DNA of 64,000 bases, taken from Clostridium sp. C8-1-8. Lineage in GTDB: Bacteria; Bacillota; Clostridia; Clostridiales; Clostridiaceae. Below are positions 1 to 8,348 of this stretch, piece after piece. The translations under genes were made by a program, and so were the position numbers. The DNA is taken from positions 124,001 through 188,000 of the forward strand of contig NZ_JAABNO010000005.1 of the NCBI RefSeq assembly GCF_009928445.1, read 5' to 3'. Numbering within the stretch: position 1 is the first letter of the stretch; every line of letters starts with the position of its first letter. The notes beneath the pieces are model-generated. The model saw nothing but the letters and a program-made list of their open reading frames with translations, had not been told where the DNA came from and did no database searches.

Positions 1-1
1 T

Positions 2-1024
2 ACTGGTGCAAAAGCAATTCAAAGTGGTAGTATTGCTTTGAAAGCTGGATTAAGTACAGCAGCAGAGAAAACTGGTGAGCTTTCTAATGGTTTAGGGAAA
101 TTAAGCTCAGGATCTCTATCACTACAGGCTGGATTAAAAGCAGCTAATGATGGAACAGCTACTCTTAAGGATGGTTTAAGTACTGCAGCTACTAAAACTG
201 GAGAACTGGCAGATGGTCTTAATAAGTTAAGTACAGGTTCTGTTACTTTAAAAGATGGCTTAAATCATGCAAACGACGGTGCCTTTAAGCTTAAGGATGG
301 TTTAAATAGTGGCTACGTTAAGATGAATGATAGCCTTAAGTTTAACTCAGATAATATGTCAAAGTTTGTATCAGCACCAGTTGACTTGAAGGATAGCTCA
401 ATAAATGGAGTTAAATACTACGGAGAAGGACTTGCACCATACTTTGTTTGTTTATCTTTATGGCTTGGATCCATGTTTATAAACCTTATCTTATCAATTT
501 CTAAGAAATTAAAGGTTACTGAAAACAAATTTGTTACAAGCTTTGGTGGAAAGTTACTTATTGGAGCTTCCTTAGCAACTCTACAGGCATTGATTTTAAG
601 CTTTGCCTTAGTAAAAGGATTGAAAATTGATGCTACAAGTATATCAAGTTTCTATGTTAGCAACATATTCATAGCTATTGTATTTTTCAGCGTAATGTAT
701 GGTGTTTCATATGCCATTGGTATAATAGGTACACCAATAATGTTTATAGTGTTTTTACTACAGTTGTCTTCTTCCGGTGGAACTTTCCCTATAGAAACAG
801 CTCCAGCATTTTACAGAGCTGTAGGACAAGTTTTCCCAATGACCTATGCTATTAGCACTCTTAGAATGATAATAGCAGGTATTAATTCATCATTATTACA
901 TAAAAATCTAATCATACTAGTAAGCTTCATGGGAGTTTTCTTAGTTGGTGGATATGTTGTTAGATCTATTATAAATGTAACAAAGAAAACTGATGATGAT
1001 ATGGAAGAGTTAAAGGCAGCATAG
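2..1024 (+). CDS. YhgE/Pip-like membrane protein, C-terminal part (cut by window edge)
   Basis: The reading frame is open from the first bases of the window, so the true start lies upstream. The visible part opens with glycine- and leucine-rich repeats (LKDGL, ADGLNKL), the pattern of the extracellular coiled-coil region in YhgE/Pip and EsaA-like proteins. It then has about five to six hydrophobic segments, beginning near LAPYFVCLSLWLGSMF, that resemble an ABC-2-type permease C-terminus. The family includes phage-receptor (Pip) and putative export proteins. The substrate cannot be told from sequence. A hairpin terminator follows, so this is the last gene of its transcript. Family assignment is good and function is unknown. 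Confidence 0.75.
   Translation, partial: TGAKAIQSGSIALKAGLSTAAEKTGELSNGLGKLSSGSLSLQAGLKAANDGTATLKDGLSTAATKTGELADGLNKLSTGSVTLKDGLNHANDGAFKLKDGLNSGYVKMNDSLKFNSDNMSKFVSAPVDLKDSSINGVKYYGEGLAPYFVCLSLWLGSMFINLILSISKKLKVTENKFVTSFGGKLLIGASLATLQALILSFALVKGLKIDATSISSFYVSNIFIAIVFFSVMYGVSYAIGIIGTPIMFIVFLLQLSSSGGTFPIETAPAFYRAVGQVFPMTYAISTLRMIIAGINSSLLHKNLIILVSFMGVFLVGGYVVRSIINVTKKTDDDMEELKAA
38..289 (+). repeat. Two 126-bp in-frame tandem repeat units inside the YhgE-like gene
   Basis: Two 42-codon units run from 38 to 163 and from 164 to 289. Both follow the pattern LKxGLSTAAxKTGEL, then GLxKLSxGS, then a GL...ANDGxxx ending. A third partial unit starts at 290 (LKDGLN). More copies may lie upstream of the window. 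The repeats encode coiled-coil stalk and could change copy number by slippage or recombination. Confidence 0.8.
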
Positions 1025-1088
1025 ATAAATTCAAAATAATATTTTTTATAAAGTTATAGAGGGTAATTATATAAATATATAGTTAAAG

Positions 1089-1128
1089 GAAGCTGTCTCA
1101 CTAAGTAATTAGTGAGCGGCTTCTTTTT
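1089..1128 (+). terminator. Intrinsic terminator after YhgE-like gene
   Basis: GAAGC and CTCACTAA on the left pair with TTAGTGAG and GGCTTC on the right around a GTAA loop. A run of five Ts follows. Confidence 0.85.
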
Positions 1129-1381
1129 ACTATTTATTGTTCATAATCTAAAAAATTGTATCTATATCTGCTAAGACCTTTGTTTTATAATATATTCAAC
1201 AAAAGAATATCGGTTAATAATATATGACCAGCGAAGAATTAATTGTACACACAAATTTAACAATAATAGTAGCCACTAAAAACTTGTAAATCTTATGGAG
1301 GAATATAGAATATACAAGGGCTGAGTATTATAGTAATCTAAAGAATATAATATATTTGTAGAGAAGTTATCTAATTAGAAG
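1129..1381. other. Intergenic stretch, no gene seen
   Basis: This AT-rich stretch lies between the terminator and the promoter of the arabinofuranosidase gene. Only very short open frames occur, for example nine codons after a GGAGG-like stretch near 1297, and none is convincing. I see no RNA gene or repeat. Confidence 0.5.
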
Positions 1382-1436
1382 TTGACATACTGTTTTATTT
1401 CAAGGTAAAATGTTTTATATAAATATAAAACATTTT
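1382..1436 (+). promoter_or_regulatory. Promoter with overlapping long palindrome (candidate operator) for the GH51 gene
   Basis: TTGACA at 1382-1387 is followed after 18 bp by TAAAAT at 1406-1411. From 1407 to 1436 there is a perfect inverted repeat: the arm AAAATGTTTTATA (1407-1419) and its complement (1424-1436) flank a TAAA centre. It begins inside the -10 element and covers the expected transcription start, a typical position for a repressor site. The same bases could also form a hairpin in the 5' leader. No known consensus is matched. Confidence 0.6.
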
Positions 1437-1474
1437 ATATTTAATTAAGTGAATAGAATGAAAGGGGTTTTTTC

Positions 1475-4400
1475 ATGAGACAGAATGATGGTAACTCTAA
1501 TTATAGGAACAACTTAATTGCTCATTATAGATTTGATGATAAAAATAATGTAGGCAAAGATAGCTCAGAAAATGGAAACCATGGAGAAGCATTAGGGGAA
1601 GTAAAACCAAATATAGAGAATGTTGCAGGAAAGACTGCATTAAAGTTAGTAGGTGGAAACCATAAAACTTCATACGTTAATTTACCTTCTAATCTACTTA
1701 AAGATGTAAATGATAACACTGGTTTAACCATATCTACTTGGGTTTATTTAGATAAGGGTTTAAGCGTTTGGGAAAGAATTTTTGATTTTGGCAAAGGACC
1801 TATGGGACCATATGTATTTTTGACTCGTAACCTACGTGGAGTTTGTAATGCAGGTGCTGATATAGTTGCTGATGCAGGCCAAACTTACCCAGTAGGTGAA
1901 TGGATACATGTTGCCTATACAGTTTTAGGAACAGAAAGTGGTACACTTAGTAGTGCAGGACCAATTGTATATGTTAATGGTAAAATAGCTGCAAACGGTT
2001 TAATAAGTCAAACCTCCAGTGGGAATTATGCAAAATTAAGAGAATGGTTCGAATCCTTTAAGGATGAGGCAAACTATACAAGTAACAGCATAGGTAAGTC
2101 TCAACATGAGGTTGATGGTGATTTCTGTGGTTCTCTTTCTGATTTTAGAATTTATAGAGCAGGCTTGTCAGAAGATGAAGTAATAGAAGTTATGTGCGAA
2201 TCCCTAACAGATGAAGGTATAGTAAATCTTGCTAAGGAAAAGTATTTATCCTTCCCAGCAACTATTATATCAAAGGATATAAAATTACCTGAAACTTTAA
2301 TGGGTGGTAAAGTTAATGTTTACTGGAAGTCAAGTGATCAGGAAGCAATAACTGATGATGGAATAGTTAAGGATATAAAGGAAGCTAAAGGTGTAACAAT
2401 CACAGCTAAGCTTGCAAGAGGAGAATATAGTACAGAGAAAGCTTTTGAAATATCTGTTCTTCCTAAGGCTCTTCCACCATATAGTCTTACTATTGATGGA
2501 AATAAAGAAGTTGTTGATATTAGTGAAACCTTATATGGTTTGTTCTACGAAGATATTAACAATGCTGCAGATGGAGGAATCTATGCTGAATTAGTTAGAA
2601 ACCGTTCTTTTGAAGCATTTAACTTTGATACTTACTCTCCAGAATCAGGAGAAAATGCAGCATCTACAGGAAGAATTCATAATCCTTTAGAAGCTTGGTT
2701 TGGAGATTTAGATAAGGTTACTGTAAAAAATGAAGGTGGATTAAATGATTTCTTTAATATAGAAGACAAAGAAATTAATTCATATTATATCTCTGTGGCA
2801 AATGGTGCAACACTTTACAATAGAGGTTTCTGCGATTCAAATAACTATTGTTCAATGCATATAAAAGAAGCTGCAAAGTATGACTTTACAATCTGGGCAA
2901 AAGCTGAGAATGAAGCTTCTATTACTATTAAGCTAAAAGACTCAGATAACAATATAATAAGTGATGTGGCTGTAGTTAAAGTAGATGGCAACAATACTTG
3001 GAAGAAATACGGCGTAGAAAAGAAAATTGTATTAACAGGAGAAAAAACTATTTTTGGACAACTTTCCTTAAGCTTTGAAGGCGATATATCAATAGATATG
3101 GTATCTTTAGTGCCTCAAGATGTTTGGGGAGCAGCTGAAGAAGTGACTTCAAAGTCAGCACATACTAATTATAAAGGAAATTCAAACTATAGATTAAGAA
3201 GAGATTTAGTTGAAGCATTAGTAGAATTACATCCAACCTTCTTACGCTTCCCTGGTGGCTGTATATCAGAAGGATCATATATTTGGGAAAATGTATATGA
3301 CTGGAAGGATTCTGTGGATGATGTAGAGTTCCGTAAAGAAAACTTCAATGTATGGGGCTATGGAATGACTATGGGACTTGGATACATGGAGTATTTCCAA
3401 TTATCAGAAGATCTTAATGCTACACCACTTCCTGTTATGGCATGTGGAGTTTTATGTCAGGCTCGTTCGGATTATGCTAACCCTGCTGGTGGAGCACTTA
3501 GAGATAAGTATATAAAGAACTTTACAGATCTTATAGATTTTGCAATAAATACAGACTTCGAAAATAATGAATGGGCAAGATTACGTAAAAAAATGGGGCA
3601 TGAAGCTGCCTTTGACCTACATTATCTAGGCGTTGGAAATGAAAACTGGGGTACAGAATTTTTTGCTAGCTTTGAGATTTTTAAGGCTGCAATTGATGAG
3701 TACATGGAAAAGAAGTACCCAGGTTATGTATTATACATTATATCAACTGTAGGTGCTCAAGCAGATGACGATGCATACCAAAACGGTTGGAAGTTCTTAA
3801 GTGGTAATCTTACAGGAACAGCAAAGGTAAGCTTTACTGACGGTAAGACAAGCACTGAAGAAGAAGTTTCTTGGTATAACAATCAAAGCCATTACATGGA
3901 GACAATTGCTGATGAACATTATTATCGTTCAAATCAATATCTATTAAATAATGTGGATAGATACAACTACTATTATAGAGCTTATAATGCAGATGGTAGC
4001 TTAAATGAAAATGAAACTTCAAAGGTATTTGTTGGTGAGTATGCATCAACAGATAAGAATACCTTAGCTGGAGCTATAGCTGAGGCTGCTGTAATGACAG
4101 GGTTCGAAAATAATTCTGATGTTGTAAGACTTGCAGCTACAGCACCACTATTTAATAAGGTTTTAACTGACAACCTTTATAGATGGACTCCTGACTGTAT
4201 TTGGTTTGATGATGAAACAGTATGGCGTACACCAAATTACTATGTACAACAGCTATTTGCAAAATACCTTGGAAAGAAAACTCTAAAAACTTCCTTCTCA
4301 ACTCATAGAAAGGGTGAAAAGAAAGCTTTAATTCCTCATGGAGGTATAGAAATTGCAACTGGAAATGCTGAAGTTGTAATTAAGAGTGTAAAAGTAATCT

Positions 4401-5230
4401 GTAATGTAAGCGGAGAAGTTATTTTCGCCCAAGACTTTAGGAAGGCTCTAAGTAATGAATGGAATGTTATCCCAGGTTCAGTAGGATATACAGTAGATTC
4501 AGAAAAGGGATTGACTCTAAAGGCTCAAGCTTCAGGTCTTAATGGATTATATATAATAAATGAGAATTGGACTAATTATAAGGTTGAAGTAGTAGCATCT
4601 AAAAAACAAGGCTTAGATGGATTCTATATTGGCGTAGGTTTAACAGACATAACTTCTGAAAATAAGAACGTGGTAGAATATGCAATTGCTTATGGTGGAA
4701 ATGCTACTGGTGTTAAAGTATTTAAGGATGGAATAGAAGGCTATACTCTAGGAGATTACTCATCAAGCACAGCAGCAGGCAATCTTAGAGCAGCTACCTA
4801 TGAAGAGATTAAGAATGATACAGAGTATACTATTACTGTAAATTATGGTGGAGCTACAGGTGAGAATCTAATTTGCTCATATACTGATGGCAAAGCTGTA
4901 AGCAAGGTATTGGATTATAAACTTGAAGCTTATAATAAAGAAATCTTCAGCTCTGTAACAAAAGATTCTAAGCATGTATATGTTAAACTAGTAAATGCAG
5001 ATAATGTTGAAAAGAAACTAAATATAGATGTTAAGGATATAAGCTTAGCAAATACTGCAAAGATTGTTGTTCTGACAGGAGAAGAAGAACTTGTTCACAT
5101 TCCAAATGTAAATAAGAAGAATGATGAAAAGGTGGTTCCAGCTGAAAAAGATTTACGATTGAGCAATGGTAATTTAGTTTTAGATTTACCTGCAAATTCT
5201 GTAAATATTGTAGTATTTGATATTGTGTAA
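1475..5230 (+). CDS. GH51 alpha-L-arabinofuranosidase, multidomain
   Basis: This 1251-residue protein is predicted to release terminal arabinofuranose from plant arabinans or arabinoxylan. Domains in order: a LamG/concanavalin-like fold (about 10-235, opening LIAHYRFDD), an atrophied bacterial Ig-like domain (about 245-330), a GH51 catalytic barrel (about 340-900) and a C-terminal beta-sandwich interrupted by a second LamG-like insert (about 960-1130). The GH51 hallmarks are FLRFPGG, the acid/base Glu723 in GNENWG and the nucleophile Glu855 in VGEYAS. The ATG has AAAGGGG upstream. No signal peptide, sortase motif or dockerin is visible, which is odd for a protein with carbohydrate-binding-like domains. 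An in-frame stop just upstream argues against a missed N-terminus. It appears monocistronic, between its own promoter and a terminator. Exact substrate specificity is inferred. Confidence 0.88.
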   Translation: MRQNDGNSNYRNNLIAHYRFDDKNNVGKDSSENGNHGEALGEVKPNIENVAGKTALKLVGGNHKTSYVNLPSNLLKDVNDNTGLTISTWVYLDKGLSVWERIFDFGKGPMGPYVFLTRNLRGVCNAGADIVADAGQTYPVGEWIHVAYTVLGTESGTLSSAGPIVYVNGKIAANGLISQTSSGNYAKLREWFESFKDEANYTSNSIGKSQHEVDGDFCGSLSDFRIYRAGLSEDEVIEVMCESLTDEGIVNLAKEKYLSFPATIISKDIKLPETLMGGKVNVYWKSSDQEAITDDGIVKDIKEAKGVTITAKLARGEYSTEKAFEISVLPKALPPYSLTIDGNKEVVDISETLYGLFYEDINNAADGGIYAELVRNRSFEAFNFDTYSPESGENAASTGRIHNPLEAWFGDLDKVTVKNEGGLNDFFNIEDKEINSYYISVANGATLYNRGFCDSNNYCSMHIKEAAKYDFTIWAKAENEASITIKLKDSDNNIISDVAVVKVDGNNTWKKYGVEKKIVLTGEKTIFGQLSLSFEGDISIDMVSLVPQDVWGAAEEVTSKSAHTNYKGNSNYRLRRDLVEALVELHPTFLRFPGGCISEGSYIWENVYDWKDSVDDVEFRKENFNVWGYGMTMGLGYMEYFQLSEDLNATPLPVMACGVLCQARSDYANPAGGALRDKYIKNFTDLIDFAINTDFENNEWARLRKKMGHEAAFDLHYLGVGNENWGTEFFASFEIFKAAIDEYMEKKYPGYVLYIISTVGAQADDDAYQNGWKFLSGNLTGTAKVSFTDGKTSTEEEVSWYNNQSHYMETIADEHYYRSNQYLLNNVDRYNYYYRAYNADGSLNENETSKVFVGEYASTDKNTLAGAIAEAAVMTGFENNSDVVRLAATAPLFNKVLTDNLYRWTPDCIWFDDETVWRTPNYYVQQLFAKYLGKKTLKTSFSTHRKGEKKALIPHGGIEIATGNAEVVIKSVKVICNVSGEVIFAQDFRKALSNEWNVIPGSVGYTVDSEKGLTLKAQASGLNGLYIINENWTNYKVEVVASKKQGLDGFYIGVGLTDITSENKNVVEYAIAYGGNATGVKVFKDGIEGYTLGDYSSSTAAGNLRAATYEEIKNDTEYTITVNYGGATGENLICSYTDGKAVSKVLDYKLEAYNKEIFSSVTKDSKHVYVKLVNADNVEKKLNIDVKDISLANTAKIVVLTGEEELVHIPNVNKKNDEKVVPAEKDLRLSNGNLVLDLPANSVNIVVFDIV

Positions 5231-5232
5231 GC

Positions 5233-5337
5233 CATAGTGCTCAAACTTCATCTATTAAGTTATGTACGTTGCAAAAATCTTCAGAAGCCATGATCTTCGA
5301 ACATGCATAACTTGAGTTCTCGTAATGGAGCGCTATA
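5233..5337. other. Long imperfect inverted repeat, candidate structured RNA or mobile remnant
   Basis: Starting just after the GH51 stop codon, nested arms pair across about 105 nt. CATAGTGCTC (5233-5242) pairs with GAGCGCTATA (5328-5337). AAGTTATGTACGTT (5257-5270) pairs with AACATGCATAACTT (5300-5313). GAAG and CTTC form an inner hairpin at 5284-5298. Several pairs are G-U on only one strand. It lies before the intrinsic terminator, so the GH51 transcript would carry it as a 3' UTR structure. Confidence 0.45.
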
Positions 5338-5365
5338 ACTTATGAATTTTATTTAATATAGGATG

Positions 5366-5399
5366 AAAAGCCGTTGAAGTATTCTTCAGCGGCTTTTTT
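5366..5399 (+). terminator. Intrinsic terminator after GH51 gene
   Basis: AAAAGCCG and TGAAG pair with CTTCA and CGGCTTTT around a TATT loop, followed by a T run. Confidence 0.88.
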
Positions 5400-5509
5400 G
5401 CGCATCTGCCTTTCCAAAGGAATATGAGAAAACGTGGTAGGCATCATGATTTTTTAATCTTTTTACTTTAAATTAAGGTATTCTTAAGGCAAACCCTCTT
5501 TTGGCATTG

Positions 5510-5538
5510 TTTACATTAATTGTATATGAGAGTATTAT
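5510..5538 (+). promoter_or_regulatory. Sigma-A-type promoter for the tandem paralogues
   Basis: TTTACA (5510-5515), a 17-bp spacer, then TATTAT (5533-5538). The predicted start is about 40 bp before the first gene. No sporulation-type promoter was recognised here. Confidence 0.6.
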
Positions 5539-5586
5539 ATATTTATTAGATACAAAAAATATTATAAATTATTAGAGGGGATATTT

Positions 5587-5934
5587 ATGTGCTTTTATAA
5601 TCTAACTCCTACAATATATGTTGTTAACAAGACAAATAAAGATATAGAAAATATATACTTTACATTAGATGATTATAATATTAAAGACTCTAAGATAAAA
5701 AAGATTAAAAGTGGTGAAACTGGGTTAACTAGCGTTTACAACAGAGGTTATAGCGGAGTAAGAAACTTATATTTATATTATCTTGATGATAATTATAAGC
5801 ATCAGTATTTGATATACGATAAGTTAGAAGCAAATTATACCGGTGGGATAAGAGTAATAATTAACAACTTGGATGAAAAAGGCACCTTTAGTCTAAGTGT
5901 AACTATAGATTATGATCATTTAAAAACTCACTGA
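5587..5934 (+). CDS. Hypothetical protein, paralogue A of a tandem pair
   Basis: I do not recognise a family for this 115-residue protein. It has no signal peptide or membrane segment. It is rich in Tyr, Asn and Lys and has alternating beta-strand-like patterns, suggesting a small beta-sandwich. Shared anchors with the next gene are an N-terminal IYVxNKT, a central YNRGY, NLYLYY, and the C-terminus DYDxLKTH. The start follows TTAGAGGGG at good distance. It is followed after 20 bp by its paralogue, and the two are probably co-transcribed from the promoter at 5510. It lies next to the spore-coat cluster, but nothing in the sequence ties it to the spore. Confidence 0.75.
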   Translation: MCFYNLTPTIYVVNKTNKDIENIYFTLDDYNIKDSKIKKIKSGETGLTSVYNRGYSGVRNLYLYYLDDNYKHQYLIYDKLEANYTGGIRVIINNLDEKGTFSLSVTIDYDHLKTH

Positions 5935-5954
5935 TAATATAAGGAGGGGGATTT

Positions 5955-6323
5955 ATGTCAGGATTTGCAGGTCCAGTAATAATACAAGCATGGCCCATTA
6001 TATATGTAATGAATAAGACAGATCAACTAATTAATGACTTGTATTTTACAATGGACAATTATTCAAAAACCGATGTGAAAATAAAAAAGGTTAAGGTAGG
6101 AGCAACTGCCACAACTTCGATTTATAACAGAGGATATCTAGGCACAAAAAATCTATATCTATACTACACCGATAAAAAAGGTTATAAATGTCAACATACT
6201 ATTTATGATAGTTTACAATCAAATTATAATGGCAATATATTAATTACAATAACCGATGTAAATGAAGATGGTATATTAAAGTTTAATGTTATAATGGATT
6301 ATGATCCTTTAAAGACTCATTAA
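5955..6323 (+). CDS. Hypothetical protein, paralogue B of a tandem pair
   Basis: This 122-residue protein is clearly homologous to the preceding gene along its whole length: IYVMNKT, YNRGYLGTKNLYLYY and a C-terminal DYDPLKTH. It has about seven extra N-terminal residues (MSGFAGPV...). The ribosome binding site AAGGAGGGGG lies just upstream. The pair looks like a recent tandem duplication with divergence in the loops. Function is unknown. A structural or secreted-matrix role would be a guess. Confidence 0.75.
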   Translation: MSGFAGPVIIQAWPIIYVMNKTDQLINDLYFTMDNYSKTDVKIKKVKVGATATTSIYNRGYLGTKNLYLYYTDKKGYKCQHTIYDSLQSNYNGNILITITDVNEDGILKFNVIMDYDPLKTH

Positions 6324-6397
6324 AATTAGTTATTATGATTTCCTTGATTATATTTAGTTAAAGGAAAACTCTATAAGACATATATGGATTAATAATC

Positions 6398-6434
6398 CTA
6401 AGCCCATAGATAACAAGTATATCTGTGGGCTTAG
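6398..6434. terminator. Hairpin between convergent genes
   Basis: CTAAGCCCATAGATA pairs with TATCTGTGGGCTTAG with one G-U pair. Neither side has a strong T run, so terminator strength is uncertain. It lies between the paralogue pair and the convergent spore-coat operon and may serve both strands. Confidence 0.55.
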
Positions 6435-6506
6435 TGCATTTATAGGTTTGACGCTTAAAACTGAAATGATAAAGCCTCTTACTATGTAGAAAAGCATACT
6501 TTTTGG

Positions 6507-6803
6507 CTAATCTTTGAGTTTTAAAGCTGTATCTGTGACTTTCATATCTACGGCATACTGATTACTCATATTATAGGCGTCATAGTAGCCTTTCTTTAAC
6601 ATATAGTTAAATATCTTTTCATGGGTGGCAATAGCGGCATTAAGATGATTTCTTAAGGTCAATCTAAGCTCTGGGGTAGTTGCTTCGGTGAGGGCAATAG
6701 AATAGCTTCTTACAGCACTTTTAGCTGATACTAATAAATCTGTAGCTATTACCTGATCACTCATCTTATTCATTCCAGTAAGACTTTCAATTATTGAATT
6801 CAT
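6507..6803 (-). CDS. CotF-family spore coat protein (YraD/YraF-like)
   Basis: This 98-residue protein has the coat F domain: an N-terminal MSDQVIATDLL helix, then AVRSYSIALTEATTPELR and HEKIFNYMLKKGYY, forming a ferritin-like helical pair. Residues around TEATTPELR match the second CotF-like protein at 8349-8711 (TEAATPEVR). Proteins of this family are found in the spore coat or forespore of Bacillus and clostridia. It is the last gene of the minus-strand cluster and is separated from the small gene upstream by about 120 bp holding a palindrome. GGAGGTG precedes the start. The family call is firm. The exact coat location is inferred. Confidence 0.85.
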   Translation of the reverse strand: MNSIIESLTGMNKMSDQVIATDLLVSAKSAVRSYSIALTEATTPELRLTLRNHLNAAIATHEKIFNYMLKKGYYDAYNMSNQYAVDMKVTDTALKLKD

Positions 6804-6844
6804 TTAATAATCACCTCCTTTTTATTATGTAATTCTTAAAGTGT

Positions 6845-6861
6845 CTATAGTTTAACTATAG
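6845..6861. promoter_or_regulatory. 17-bp perfect palindrome upstream of the CotF-like gene
   Basis: CTATAGTT-T-AACTATAG is perfectly symmetrical and lies in the only sizeable gap of the spore-coat cluster, about 40 bp upstream of the 6507-6803 gene. It could be an operator or an RNA processing hairpin. No consensus is recognised. Confidence 0.35.
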
Positions 6862-6926
6862 TTAATACATATCTATGCCTTAAAAGAAAGAATGTACTTA
6901 GGATAGTTAGCACTAAAAAATAACAT

Positions 6927-7166
6927 TTAACTATTATTATTTTGAGCAACAGCAGATTGATCCATATAAGCTTTTAACTCTCTTATCTGTAACTGCTCAG
7001 CCGGTATGTTGTCTTTAACTATAGTTTTTAGTTCATCATCTGAAATTAGTGGAGACATAGTAATGCATTTAGTTAAGCTAAGATTCTTTAATGTAATAAG
7101 CTCATGAAGTTGTATAGCTTCATGAGGTGTAATGTATTGTCCACACATATTATATTGATCACTCAT
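6927..7166 (-). CDS. Small spore-coat-associated protein (YraE/YraG-like)
   Basis: This 79-residue protein has TPHEAIQLHELITLKNLSLTKC followed by a C-terminal amphipathic helix. It is homologous to the protein at 8725-8934, which shares the (E/T)xxQxHELxxxKxxxxTxxxxM spacing. In Bacillus subtilis the yraG and yraE products occupy the same places next to CotF-like proteins and adhB. It starts with AGGAGGCTTAA upstream of the ATG and follows the alcohol dehydrogenase gene by 30 bp. The tail is Gln/Asn rich. Biochemical role is unknown. Confidence 0.75.
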   Translation of the reverse strand: MSDQYNMCGQYITPHEAIQLHELITLKNLSLTKCITMSPLISDDELKTIVKDNIPAEQLQIRELKAYMDQSAVAQNNNS

Positions 7167-7196
7167 AAGTTTAAGCCTCCTTAGTCTGTCTATAAA

Positions 7197-8333
7197 TTAT
7201 GGTTTTAGTACGACTTTTATACAATCTTCTGTTTTGGTATCAAAAACATCATATCCATGTGGAGCATCATTAAGAGATAATTTGTGGGTTATAATGTCAC
7301 TTGGATCTATTTTACCTTCAGCCATTAAGTTATATAAGGTAGGCATATAAGGAATTACTGGTGCTTGACCTGTTCTAAGATTTATATTTCGATTAATTAA
7401 GTCTCCTAGAGGAAATGCATTATATCTTCCTCCATAAACTCCTGTTACTTGAATCATTCCACCTTTTCTTACTGCTTGAGTGGCAATAGTAAATCCACTT
7501 AAAGATCCACTTTGTAGTTTAAGTCCAGATCCAACAAACTCCATTGGTGTCATTTTCCCATCCATTCCTACACAGTCTATAACTACATCAGCACCACCGT
7601 GGGTAATTTCTTTAATGTATTCACCAGTATTGGCATGTTGTTCAAAGTTTACGGTTTCTACCTTGTTATATTCCTTAGCATGTTTAAGCCTATAATCTAT
7701 ATAATCTACAGCAATAACTCTTTCAGCTCCATGAAGCCAAGCAAACTTTTGAGCTAAAAGTCCAACTGGTCCACAACCTAGAACAACAACAGTATTGCCA
7801 GGTTTAACACCAGCATTTTCTACGCTCCAATATGCTGTACCCATTACATCTGCCATAAGCACTAAACTATCATCGCTTACTTCATTGTCATCTGGTACTT
7901 TGAAAGGAGTAAAATTGCCATAAGGAACTCTTAGGTATTCAGCCTGACCACCAGGATATCCACCAAAGGTTTCAGTATATCCAAAAAAACCTCCATTTTC
8001 TCCATGAGGATTAGAGTTATCGCACATACAAGTTAAATCGTGTTTACAATAATAACATTCACCACAACTTACATTAAAAGGCACTACAACTTTATCACCT
8101 TTTTTAAGTTTTGTAACATCAGGTCCTACTTCTTCTACGATTCCCATTGGTTCATGGCCTATTATGTAATCTTGATGTAGATTAGGAACCATATCATGAA
8201 TAAGATGGAGATCAGATCCACAAATTGCTGTGTTAGTTATTTTTACAATTATATCATCTGCCTTCTGTATTGAAGGAGCAGGTACATCCTTAACTTTTAC
8301 ATTCTTTATTCCTTGAAAGGTTACAGCTCTCAT
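7197..8333 (-). CDS. adhB: Zinc-dependent alcohol dehydrogenase (AdhB-like, formaldehyde-dehydrogenase type)
   Basis: This 378-residue medium-chain dehydrogenase is expected to oxidise alcohols or reduce aldehydes with NAD(P). Visible features are the catalytic zinc ligands Cys in CGSDLH and His-Glu in GHEPMG, the structural zinc cluster CGECYYCKHDLTCMC, and the Rossmann motif VLGCGPVG. The family is that of glutathione-independent formaldehyde dehydrogenase-like enzymes. It sits between two copies of a small protein plus CotF-like module, the same order as B. subtilis yraG-yraF-adhB-yraE-yraD, so it is likely a spore-associated enzyme expressed late in sporulation. The start has AAGGAGG at 7-8 nt. 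Substrate in spores is not known to me. Confidence 0.88.
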   Translation of the reverse strand: MRAVTFQGIKNVKVKDVPAPSIQKADDIIVKITNTAICGSDLHLIHDMVPNLHQDYIIGHEPMGIVEEVGPDVTKLKKGDKVVVPFNVSCGECYYCKHDLTCMCDNSNPHGENGGFFGYTETFGGYPGGQAEYLRVPYGNFTPFKVPDDNEVSDDSLVLMADVMGTAYWSVENAGVKPGNTVVVLGCGPVGLLAQKFAWLHGAERVIAVDYIDYRLKHAKEYNKVETVNFEQHANTGEYIKEITHGGADVVIDCVGMDGKMTPMEFVGSGLKLQSGSLSGFTIATQAVRKGGMIQVTGVYGGRYNAFPLGDLINRNINLRTGQAPVIPYMPTLYNLMAEGKIDPSDIITHKLSLNDAPHGYDVFDTKTEDCIKVVLKP

Positions 8334-8348
8334 AACATATCCTCCTTA

